Part shown: positions 1 through 10,655 of the stretch, piece after piece
How positions within the stretch are numbered: the first letter of the stretch is position 1
How the letters are laid out: the number at the start of each line of letters is the position of its first letter
The notes under the pieces: generated by a model
The model's input: only the letters and a program-made list of their open reading frames with translations
Told to the model about the DNA's origin: nothing
Databases searched by the model: none
Translations under genes and position numbers: made by a program
NCBI GenBank assembly: GCA_021029095.1
Contig: JAJOHG010000006.1
Coordinates: forward strand, 868,001-932,000
Source: Phellopilus nigrolimitatus
Lineage: Eukaryota; Basidiomycota; Agaricomycetes; Hymenochaetales; Hymenochaetaceae
DNA: 64,000 nucleotides
Reading direction: 5' to 3'

Positions 1-1650
1 ACGTTGACTATGACCGTGTGCCCTCTCCGCGTGCCTCGTCCTCGCAGCGCCTCCGACCGCAGACGAACGGCAACACTACAATTACGCCCTCGCGCTTCAG
101 GTCTAACCTCTCACAGCAGACTGTCATCCCTTCCAGCCCAGAAGACGACGACGATGACGACGATAACGGCTTCGGTGACTCGTTTGGCGACATGCCCAAT
201 GGAAACGACTATGACCCTCCCGCACCCGACGACTCGTCATCGCCTACACGCAGAACGAGCTTCACTGCGATGGACCAAGACGACGATGATCCCTTAGTTC
301 CCGACGATCCGCGGATATCGTCTCCGCCACCACGGAGGATAGATAAAGGGAAGCAGAGGGAGAGATTAACGGATGAACGTGAGGAGGACGAAATCGCACA
401 GGGATTGGACGAGGTCGAGAACGATGAGCAGATGGAGACTGACGGGGAGACTGGAACGGGGAAGAATAGATCGCAAAGTCAGAAGAAGCGGGGAAGGGAC
501 GAAAGGCCGCCGAAGGAAAAGAAAGCACAAGCCAAACGCAAGAAGGTGCAGATGCTACTGCCACCTTCAGGTAACATAATCTATTCTCCCTATGAGCGCT
601 TTTCAATCTGAAATTTAGAGGCTTGCAGAGTCCAATATCGTCGATGGCGTGCGGCGTGGGTCGCGCACACGCTACAAGCCCTTGGATTGGTGGCGCTGCG
701 AGAAGGTCGTCTATGGTCGGCGCGACTCTGGTGTGTCGATGGTGCCTGTGATCAAAGACATCGTCCGCCTCCCGAAGGAGATCCCGGAGCCGTTCGGCGT
801 TGCGAACAAGCGTCGGAGTTCCAAGCCGCGTAGCCGAAGCAAGATGACAGCAGATGATAACGATGAAGAGAGGGAAGTCGTTGTGTTCAACCCGGAGGAG
901 GGATGGGACAACCAGACCGACCCTATCGGCATCGTTACAGACTATGGAGGAGGTGATGAGGTGTCCAGAAGTGCGCAGAATGCTCAAACATGTTGTGGTA
1001 ATTTAATGCTGACCTCATCTCTAATTGTAGGATTGGCGTTTACCGCGAACATGATGGCCCCGCGTCCAGCGGCAAATGACGATTTTTTATATCAGAAGAT
1101 TTTTGGCGACGGCGAGTTCATCGCTGCGGGGCAATTGATCCTTCCCGTTGGTGGCAAAAAGCCGAGCAAAGGGACGAAAGACAATACCTACGTGAGCTTC
1201 AACTTTATCTTCAATTAGCGAGGGACGAAAGACTAAAAAGACTAATGAATCGCGCTATGACTGCATCAGGTCTTCTATCTTATCGAGGGTGCGGTTAACC
1301 TCAAGATCCACCGCACAAGTTTCGTGCTCGCGACGGGTGCCATGTTTCTTATTCCACGTGGAAACACGTACTATATCGAGAACATCGCGCAGCGGCCGAC
1401 GCGCCTATTTTTCGCGCAGGCGCGCAAGGTCAATGCGGAGGAGGAGCTACCCACAGAAATCGTTCGGGGGCAACCTGGGAGCGTAGGAAGCGTGCGCACG
1501 AAGTCGATCGACGGCGCGGGTTCGCGCAGACCGTCCGGCAACAGTGCGAAGTCGGGAAGTGTCGGGCGCTCGAGCAGTGCTGCCGCAACGAGCTCGCCCG
1601 ATAAAGTGGTGGAGAGGAAGCGATCAGTGAAGAGAGCAGTGTCGAAGTGA
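1..1650 (+). CDS. MIF2: CENP-C/Mif2 inner kinetochore protein, 5' truncated
   Basis: C-terminal part of the centromere protein that binds CENP-A nucleosomes and links them to the outer kinetochore. The reading frame is already open at base 1, so the N-terminus lies outside the window. Exons seen: <1-570, 629-997, 1031-1191 and 1270-1650 (stop TGA). Exon 1 encodes a low-complexity acidic/basic region with a run of Asp. Exon 2 opens with the CENP-C signature (DGVRRGSRTRYKPLDWW), whose Arg and Trp contact the nucleosome. Exons 3-4 encode the Mif2/CENP-C cupin dimerisation fold (EFIAAGQLILPVGGKKPSK, then GAMFLIPRGNTYYIENI), followed by a basic Ser-rich tail of about 80 residues. The intron at 998-1030 would be only 33 nt and is discussed separately. 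Family assignment is firm because both the signature motif and the cupin are present in order. Confidence 0.93.
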
Positions 1651-1958
1651 TCTTTGTTTTCGCCTGAGGTTTCATGAGCACCGGGTCTTTCAACATTGCG
1701 TTGTCATTTTTATTATCAGCATCGTCACTTGTAGTTATTCTCTTTCTTTCCTGTGTACAATTTCTCCTATGTTCCTATCCTCAAAAGCATCTTTACTCTC
1801 CTTTGATTAATCACGAGTCTGGATTCTGCTTTGAACATGGCATTTTTGCGCCACCGACGCGTCGCGTCATCCTTTCGAAGCTCACAGCGAGCCACACCTA
1901 CATAGCTCGGTATTCTCTTCACCCTGCATCTCATCTTAAGATCTCCAAATCAAACGCG
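1651..1958. other. Intergenic: 3' end of CENP-C and promoter of APC15-like gene
   Basis: About 300 bases rich in T and pyrimidine tracts, between two genes on the same strand. A long open frame runs through it into the next gene, but it has no codon bias or recognisable domain upstream of the ATG at 1959. I see no RNA gene or repeat. Confidence 0.5.
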
Positions 1959-2622
1959 ATGTCAACAGTAACACCAACACTCATCCCACGTCTACCTGCA
2001 ATGCCTTTACTCTTGCCCGCGGTGCCCACACCGCACCCGACGCCGCTGCCGCCACGCCCCAGGCCTGGCGGTCTGCATGCGCGCCGCAGCCTACGCGCAG
2101 AGCTCGAAGAGTTGAGCGCGGAGGAGGAAGAGGTCGAGACGCAGGTACGCTCACACCTCAGCGCAGCACAAGGAAGGGAGGAACGAGAAATACTGATGCT
2201 GACGGCGAGTGGGTCTTTAGTGGAAGGACGCGGTGCAGAACCGTGGATTCAACCACCTGCGCGTCGTCGGAAGACTGCTTACGCGCCAAGAAGAGAAAAA
2301 CGACGTGCGTTGGCTTTCAGTCTCCTCGCTATTGACCGCTCGCTTGCTCACATACACTAATTGGCTTGCCCTCCGCACGTGCGCACAGCAAGCCGAGACA
2401 GAATCGGACGAGTCTGGCTCTGCGCACACAGGCGATGCGCTGTCTAATGCGGCCGACGGAGAGAACGCGTCGGAACCGGAGCCGGAGCAGGACGAGCCGG
2501 AACAGGACCTCGATGCGAGCATGGACGACTTGGACGATGTCAACGGCCGGAACGTGACGTTCGAGGACTCGGAAGACGACGACGACGACCTCGATGCATC
2601 CGACGACGATCAGGAGTTGTAG
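1959..2622 (+). CDS. Probable anaphase-promoting complex subunit APC15 (Mnd2-like)
   Basis: Small acidic protein of about 167 residues if both introns are removed. Exons: 1959-2144, 2221-2304 and 2389-2622, all joined in phase 0. The N-terminus MSTVTPTLIPRLP resembles the short N-terminal peptide of APC15 (human begins MSTLFPSLFPRV). A central stretch gives W-KDAV-NRGFNHLRVVGR-LT-QEEKND, like the conserved 'W...G...L.PIG+..TQ.EEKND' block of fungal APC15. The last 78 residues are a very acidic tail (runs of E and D), also typical of the family. APC15 promotes turnover of the mitotic checkpoint complex on the APC/C. Intron 2 (2305-2388, 84 nt) has no stop and is a multiple of three, so a retained-intron product is possible. 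The assignment rests on short motifs and overall layout, so it is moderate; another small acidic protein is possible. Confidence 0.5.
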
Positions 2623-2776
2623 CCCTATGGTTAAGGGCGACGTGCCCCTCACATCTTCTTCTTCTTCCTATATTCTGGGTTTTGTAAATTATGATGTATT
2701 CCTTCCGACGTGCAAATCAAGTAAGTTGTACAATGATATCTACAGGTACTCGCTGACTTGTCTTTTAGTTCATAAC

Positions 2777-5190
2777 CTACTCATCGAAGATGAAAGTCCA
2801 GAGTCGCGCTGGGTCTTTAAAGTCATGGTGCACGACGCTGACTAACCACCGTTCCCTCCGCACCGACTCCAGGAAGCTCCGCTCCTCTGATTCTGGCGAG
2901 TAAAACAGCGACCACTGCTCCCATATCGAGAACGCTTCGTCCTAGATAAGACGAATGTTCAGCATCAGCACAGTGAGGCTTGGGAGGAATATAACGCGCC
3001 TTCCAGGAAATAAAAGAGTCTCTTTCGATGATCGTCGATTGTGCTATTTCCTGGCCTGGGAAGACACCCCAAGTTACCGCGTTCCTGCTACCTTCGGGTA
3101 CGTTCGAGCGAAACTCCCCCTTTGGATAATGGACACGTTAAAATTGCTTTGCGAATTTTCTTGAAGTTTCCCTCACCTTTTCGTTGGCTGCAAAGAAATG
3201 CACCCATCCATCGCTTTTACATCGGATCCTCTCCTCCAGTCGATCCACATCCGCCTTCTCCGCGAAGAATTCTACGAATCCCTTTTGGAAGACGTATCCT
3301 CCCACAGGGCCCCCAACCATATACCTCGTCCGCCGAACTCGCGCCGTCGACCGCGGGCTGAGAGAAGACCGTCCACCAGCCACGGCGCGTGAGGTTTTCT
3401 AGGTGTGGGAGGATGAGCAGCGACTCGGGCGAGAGCGGGGCCGGGGAGAAAGGCGTAGACGTGATTTTGGAATACAAATGTGCGATGAAAAGGTCTGTAA
3501 GGTCCGAGACAGACTTGGGGTTTCCCCAGCGAGAGATGGCTTCTGTTCGCTGCGAATGTTTTCGTAAATTTGATATACCACTCTTTCTTTTCTCTTAGAA
3601 GGATACGAACAGAAATGCCAAGTCCGTTCCCGAGTCCAGCATTCCATGGATCCGATTGCTGACCAAACGCGGGACTCTTAAAGTCACCAAATCGTCCATT
3701 CGGAAACTCGTCCCATGTTGAAGCGTGGTTTACCTCGCCTTTACCCGGCTCTTGAATCTCAGGCAGCGGTTTTGTTGCCAGCTTATCCGTAGCGGTCTGG
3801 GCTGCCTCTGCTGGATTTATGGTAAGTTCGCAAGGTGCGGTGTCTGGTGCTGTTGTATCTGCAGCGTCCTGGATTTGTTTTTTAGTTGGTTCGGGAAATA
3901 AAAGGACAGAAAGACAGACAATTATGAGCCTGTTACTTGTCTTCGGCGATCCTCCAGTCCATTGAAGACCTTCGAGCACTCTATGTACGCTCCTTTCAAG
4001 GTTCAGAGTGCAGAAATGAATGCCTTTGACATCGCCATCGTCGATAAGACGCCTGATCATGCGTGTAGCGAGTGTGATGCCGAAATCTTTGATTTTCTGG
4101 TCATCATGCTGGAGCTTCATGTAAATAAGGTACAAATGCACATAAGTCATCCGAATAGGCTTACGCGAAGCGGTTCCAGGTCGAGCTGAAGCTGCGGAGG
4201 CACTTTCGTTCCGCACAATTTAGTTAGCCGCAGGAAGGATGCATAACTCTGCAGTGGCATTATTCCAGGAATGACTGGCACATCAATTCCTACGCAGCAC
4301 GAAAGAAAGTGAGAAGAGAAAGCAGTGTATGTCCGCATCTTAATGTTCACCTCTCGCTCTGACTTTCTTCAGCCAGGCTAGGAAGCCTTCGACGTCGTAG
4401 AAGAGTTGAGTGACAATAAATTCGGCTCCAGCATCTACTTTGGCTTTAAGGTATTCCAGTTCCGCATCCTCATCTACGTCGGAGTCAACATGTCCGTCGG
4501 GATATGCTAAATGTTACCGCCTGTTAATTATGACTGGAACCCTTGGATTTGAAATCCTTGCCTGCTACTCCGACACAGAAGCTGGAAGAAAACTCTGGGG
4601 TCGACTTTATATACCTGACAAGGTCGACTGCATTGGTAAAACGTGCATCTGTAGGTATCCAGTATTCTTCACCCCTCGGAGGATCTAAATCTCAAATAAA
4701 CTGTCTGTTTCCGAGAGTTCGATAAAATGGACTAGCTACCCCCTCTAAGTGCCAGTATATTCTCGACACCTCGTTCTTTGGCTCTCTTGAAATAAGGCGT
4801 TTATTAACTTTTAAACCCTAATACAGATCAATAGCTTACCCTTAGCGCATCGTCGACCAGACCTTGCTCCATGTTCGTGCATGTTAGATGTAAGAGCGTG
4901 TCGACGCCATACTCAGACTGCGTGATCTCTGCGAGGTCGAGACTCCGCTCCTTCGTCGAGCCTCCCGCACCCCAGGTGACGCTGACCGCGATCGGGCCTA
5001 GGGCGGACATGCGCGAGATGCGCGTGAGTAAGTTGGCGAAGCCCTGCCGATGGACAGAAAGTTACGGTCAGGGCACGAGGAGAAAGGGGACAAGAGATCT
5101 ATGTACTTCATCCGTTCGCGGCGGGAAGAACTCAAGGGTGAAGTAAGGATGCGGAGAATGGTGGGACTTGATTTTGTCGGCGAGCTTCAT
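2777..5190 (-). CDS. Methylenetetrahydrofolate reductase (frame broken once near the C-terminus)
   Basis: Makes 5-methyl-THF from 5,10-methylene-THF for methionine synthesis in the cytosol. ATG at 5190 gives MKLADKIKSHH and then the EFFPPRT motif. The catalytic TIM barrel follows in order: SVTWGAGGSTKERSLDLA, HLTCTNME, NILALRGDPPRG, VAAYPDGHVDS, FIVTQLFYD, VPVIPGIMPL, GIHFCTLNLERSV. After an acidic linker comes the eukaryotic C-terminal SAM-binding regulatory domain: WDEFPNGRFGD, SRWGNPKSVSDL, then YGWGP/GGYVFQKGFVEFF, NAVTWGVFPGQE and SLFYSPESEERSF, stop at 2777. About ten exons. Two introns use GC donors (4561/4560 and the one before 2992). Within YGWGP-GGYVFQ the frame shifts by +1 at a five-base C run (3310-3314), so the annotated chain is interrupted. 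Both MET12 and MET13 types fit. The gene lies head-to-head with TAP42, 126 bp between starts. Confidence 0.95.
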
Positions 5191-5316
5191 GATGTTGGGA
5201 GAAGAAAAAGAGAGTAGCCAAAACGCAGCAGCTTCATAGACGGCTCAACTATATGCGCGGTGGCCAATCACAGTAGACGCGCCTTCCGCCTCTTCTACAC
5301 CGACCACGACGTTCTC

Positions 5317-6737
5317 ATGTCGGAAACCTCAATCCCTTTGCAGACTTTGTACTCTCGCGCCCTCAGAACGGCCTCAAAGGCGTCGGTTCTGCCGACTATT
5401 GAGGATGAGACGCAGGTCGGCCTTTCTGGCTGAACTTCGCCGTGCATGCTATAATCACATTATGCTCGTCTCGCTCTCAGGAACTCGTCAACTCGGCCCT
5501 TGCAGACCTTAACCTGCTTTCTTCGCGCAGTACAGGCATTACATCTCTTCAGCACGAACGAGACCCTTGAGGAGGTATCGACAAGAGACTTGATTTACAT
5601 GACTGTGCCGTTCATCCTTGCCGAACTGGAATCGAGCGCAAGAGCGACTCAACGAGACGACCGGTTAGCACGACTGCGCAAGGCTCAGGTAGGCATGGTG
5701 CTTAAAGTCGGATATCCTAAATACTTAAATTTATGCAGGTTCACTTCAAATTGTTTATTTCATTGCTCGACGACTACCACGTCCTCCCGGAAGAGGAGAA
5801 GAAGATTTATGGGCAGAAGAGCTCGGGCATTGCAGACCCGGCAAAGCGGAGAGAAGTTAAAATTGCTCAGTTCAAGAAAGAAAAAGAAATAAAGAATAAG
5901 ATCTCCGTAAGTGTCTTATATAAAGACCGTATCCGTGACTCAAAAGCTCATGAATTAACAGGCGCTGCGCGCTCGACGCGGTCAAACCGACCTGGACATG
6001 TCGAACACTTACAATCTCGTAGACTCGCTTCTTCCGGCTTCGACCAGCAGCGATGAAGACAACAATGAAGATGTGACGCGTGAAACCACGCTCGTGCTTC
6101 TTAGGCTCCAGTGGGCGCAAACGCGCAGTCATTTGGACAGTATTGGGCAGGAGCTCGAACTACTTGCAAATGCTCCACCTGAGGAGCCGCGTGTTGACGA
6201 GTCGCGACAGCACACAGCTGATGACACCTGGAGAATTGAATCAGCTCCGAACTCACTGACGAATCAGCAAGGCCCTTTACTGGACGTCAGTGGAAGGGTA
6301 AGCCTCTTGAGAAGCCTTGCGGGTTGCCCTCATAACGCATGCGATTAATTGCAGCCACTTCGACCATTTACTATACTTCCTGCGGGTGCAGGCGAACGCG
6401 CGCGCATGCAAGGTGAAGTATTCCGCCCTGATCACCGCTTGCCGACGATGGGCATCGACGAATATCTCGAAGAGGAACGCCGGAGGGGCAATATCATCGA
6501 CGGTGGAGGGTGCGTTCCTCGTGTTTGCTGTCTTCTAATGCTAGGGGCTTACTTCCTTTCAGTCCTCAATCGGCCAATGTCCCTACAAAAAAGGAGCAGC
6601 TGGCACTTGATGCGGAATTGGATGGGACGCATGGGGGAGAGGAAAGGGCCGAAGAGAAGAGACTCGAAGATGAGCGATGGGCACAATACACGGATGCGAA
6701 CCCGCGTGGTGCAGGCAACACCATGAACCGCGGGTGA
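5317..6737 (+). CDS. TAP42: TAP42/IGBP1-family regulator of PP2A-type phosphatases
   Basis: Binds catalytic subunits of PP2A-like phosphatases downstream of TORC1. ATG at 5317 begins MSETSIPLQTLYSRAL. Exons: 5317-5415, 5481-5688, 5739-5906, 5962-6297, 6355-6509 and 6563-6737. Family landmarks are LHLFSTNETLEEVSTRDLIY, the helical bundle with a KRREVKIAQFKKEKE segment, RPFTILPAGAGERARMQG, RLPTMGIDEYLEEE and the C-terminal acidic/charged end DERWAQYTDANPRGAGNTMNRG, matching the GNR/GAGN terminus of IGBP1. In exon 2 the first part (ELVNSALADLNLLSSR) and the LFSTNE part lie in different frames. This is either one extra base near 5529 or use of the acceptor at 5505 instead of 5480, which restores frame but removes the family-like helix. 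The gene converges on the Rab6 gene downstream. Confidence 0.9.
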
Positions 6738-6880
6738 GGTCTAATGAATGCAGATGCACAAGAAAAAAATGTAAATGTGTAGGTATCTGATAAATACAAC
6801 AGTAAAAAGAATGTACTATAAACACTGAAGGCATGTAGTAATCCACAGCGAAACCGACTCCAGGGGACGTATCTTGGTCT

Positions 6881-8331
<1,451 letters not shown>

Positions 8332-10429
8332 TCAATAGTCAGAGTCTCCAGAGTCATAGTCATTGGTAGGAGGTCCGAAACCGCCCAGGCGCGCTTGCGG
8401 CTGCTCGAGCATGGCGATCTGATGCACGACGATGTCGTTCGGATCTATTTCCTCGTCCGAGTCTGCATGTTGATTATTGACCTCAGGTTCGGGATTGGGT
8501 GCGTCCTCGTTCGTGGACAATGACGCAGACTGTACTGAAAGCCAGCGTTCGACATGCTGCTCGTCAATCGATGTTCCAGACGCCATACACTTCCACGCCT
8601 CGATAAGGAGGCTGGCCGGCAAAAACATATGAGTATATGTTAAGTTTTCCAGAAGTTCAGAACGCACTGGCATTCGTTCCCAGCACACGATGTCATCTGA
8701 TCCACAGGAATTCCCAGACGGGCGGCCAAGTCCGGCAAGCTCTTCAGGTCGCTTGGGTTGAGTCTGCTGAGCGCAAGGAAAAGAGCGCGTACATCAATCA
8801 TGTACACCTCTGTCTTTCGAGGAGACTCGTCTTCTATCTCCTCGCCTTCCTCCACTTCATCCACAGAAGCAGATATACCCCTTTCTGGAGAAGGAAGCCT
8901 GCTTTGGCGGGCTATAGGGGAGCGGGTTCGTTGTGAATACATGTTTCTGTGTCGAGATGGAGAGCGAGACCGTTTGCGCGAGTCGCTGCGCGCGTCACGG
9001 TGATTGTCTACATTGTTAGCGTCGCCATGTCGGGCGAAGTGCTTGTGGTCGCGCTGCTGGCGCGAGAGCTGCGCGCTGCTCTCCCGACTCGGAGCCAGAA
9101 AAGCATCAATGCCGCTCTTGTAGTCCCCGATGTTTACATCGAGCGCCTTGAGCGCATTGCACGTCTGATCCGCGTCATAGACCAGAAGAAACACGCGGTC
9201 CGAGGGAATTGAGGCAAAGAACGCATTAAGACGTCCCCCGAGCGCGTCTTTCTTCACTATCTCCGTCGTGCCGTATTTGAAGGGCTGAAAATTGAATGGT
9301 CAAGCTCGCGTTCGGACTAATCAGCGGCGAAAGCCTGTACCGCAGCAGAAATCCCCCTGTTGCCATAAGAGCTATGCTCTTCAATTTTGAGATGAGTCGA
9401 ATGGGATACTTGGCTCTCGTAATCACCACGGAAAGCCATGCAAGGGACGCTTGCAAGACCAAGATCGAGGATCTTGGGATTCACTCGCCGGTTCTCAATC
9501 GAATCGAAGTTCCATGCTATGAACGTGAGGGCCACGAGCGATGTTGACGCTAGCCAGTACATCTCAGGCAGAGCAAACTTGGTTAATTCGATGGTTCCGT
9601 CAGGCTGAACTGCTTTCCAGAGCACTCTACTCGTAAGCGGTTAGCGGTTATTATAAAGCATTAGGACGCGACAGGTGAAACCATCCGTGTACCTTTGATG
9701 CTCAAAGCATGCACGGGCGGGGTTTTCGCTGTCGAACATAGTGTTCGCCTTTGATGTGTCCCGCTGTCGAGCTTTCTTTCCAGGCTTCTGCGCGTACGTC
9801 TTAATTTTCGCGTTCAGCTCCGCCGGAGAAAAGAATGATATTGGTGACAAAGACGCATAATGCGACGCAAGTCGTGGCTGGTCCAATCTACTAGGAAACC
9901 GATGACTAGCATATCTGAGAATGCGATCCATCTGGTCCCGGGAGACCAACAAGTAGGATGCTCCTGTGTTAAGCATACCGAGAACCTGCAGCGAAACATA
10001 AAGGCAATGTAAGTAATTTGAGATCGGTCTAATCTGTTCGATCCAATAAGCTCACAAGCTCGATCCCCTTAGATTCTGCTTCTGATTTTCCTTTGACGTT
10101 TTCAGAATTAGAAAGAGAAAAGTAAACCAAATCACTGAGTTGCTTCGTATCATGCCCAAACCTAATGAGAGGATTAATGTATGCATTTCACTAACGACTG
10201 CAGCTGACTCGCCATCCATGGGTATGCGCTTTTAACCCACCGATCTGGTAGTACGCCATTATGTGCTTCCCGAAGCTCAGAAACAGGAGTAGACTCTTTT
10301 CTTCAGTGCAGTCAGAGAACTAGACGCGCTGAAGAGCAGCCTTCAGGGCTGGCCGACGAACGAGGATAGTCGGGAGCGGCGTTTCCTTTCGTGACAGTCA
10401 CATACACGTGCATGTGACAATTTCGGCAT
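8332..10429 (-). CDS. Gfd2/YDR514C-like protein with a degenerate DEDDh exonuclease-type domain
   Basis: Multi-exon gene. The start is inferred at ATG 10429 (MPKLSHAR, donor GTATGT), joined to FSDCTEEKSLLLFLSFGKHI. The next junction, into FGHDTKQLSDLVYF, is not fully resolved in phase. Middle part: SRDQMDRILRYASHRFPSRL, a basic segment, then FIAWNFDSIE-NPKILDLGLASV, THLKIEEHSSYGNR, PFKYGTTEIV, a charged insert, VYMIDVRALFLAL, LPDLAARLGIPV and AGNECQ, ending in an acidic tail. This order (strand with D-x-E, H-x-x-I-E-E, xFGxTE, AGND) is that of the RNase-H-fold domain of Gfd2/YDR514C-like fungal proteins. The first catalytic Asp appears as Asn (AWNFD) and the AGND motif as AGNE, so catalysis may be weak or lost. 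The start lies 226 bp from the POT1 start, head-to-head. The gene is well supported; the family call is moderate. Confidence 0.5.
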
Positions 10430-10655
10430 CTTCAACGCTCATTCAACTTTGAATTCATTTGAGCTTGTAACCTAAAGCTACGCCGGGCAATCCTTCTTTC
10501 TCCTTGGTACTGCTTTTCTATACACTTGTGCAGCTCGATTACTTGGAAGCAAAGACGTAAAGACGAAAGACGCGCTGATTTCCCTAACAGTTTTGGCTGT
10601 GGCTGAGACAACTACGAGTCCGACACGATAAACCTCCGCAGCGAAGCTCTGCAGT

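Noticed and set aside
262..987. Minus-strand open frame opposite CENP-C
   Set aside because: Covers the CENP-C signature motif in antisense and shows no recognisable family.
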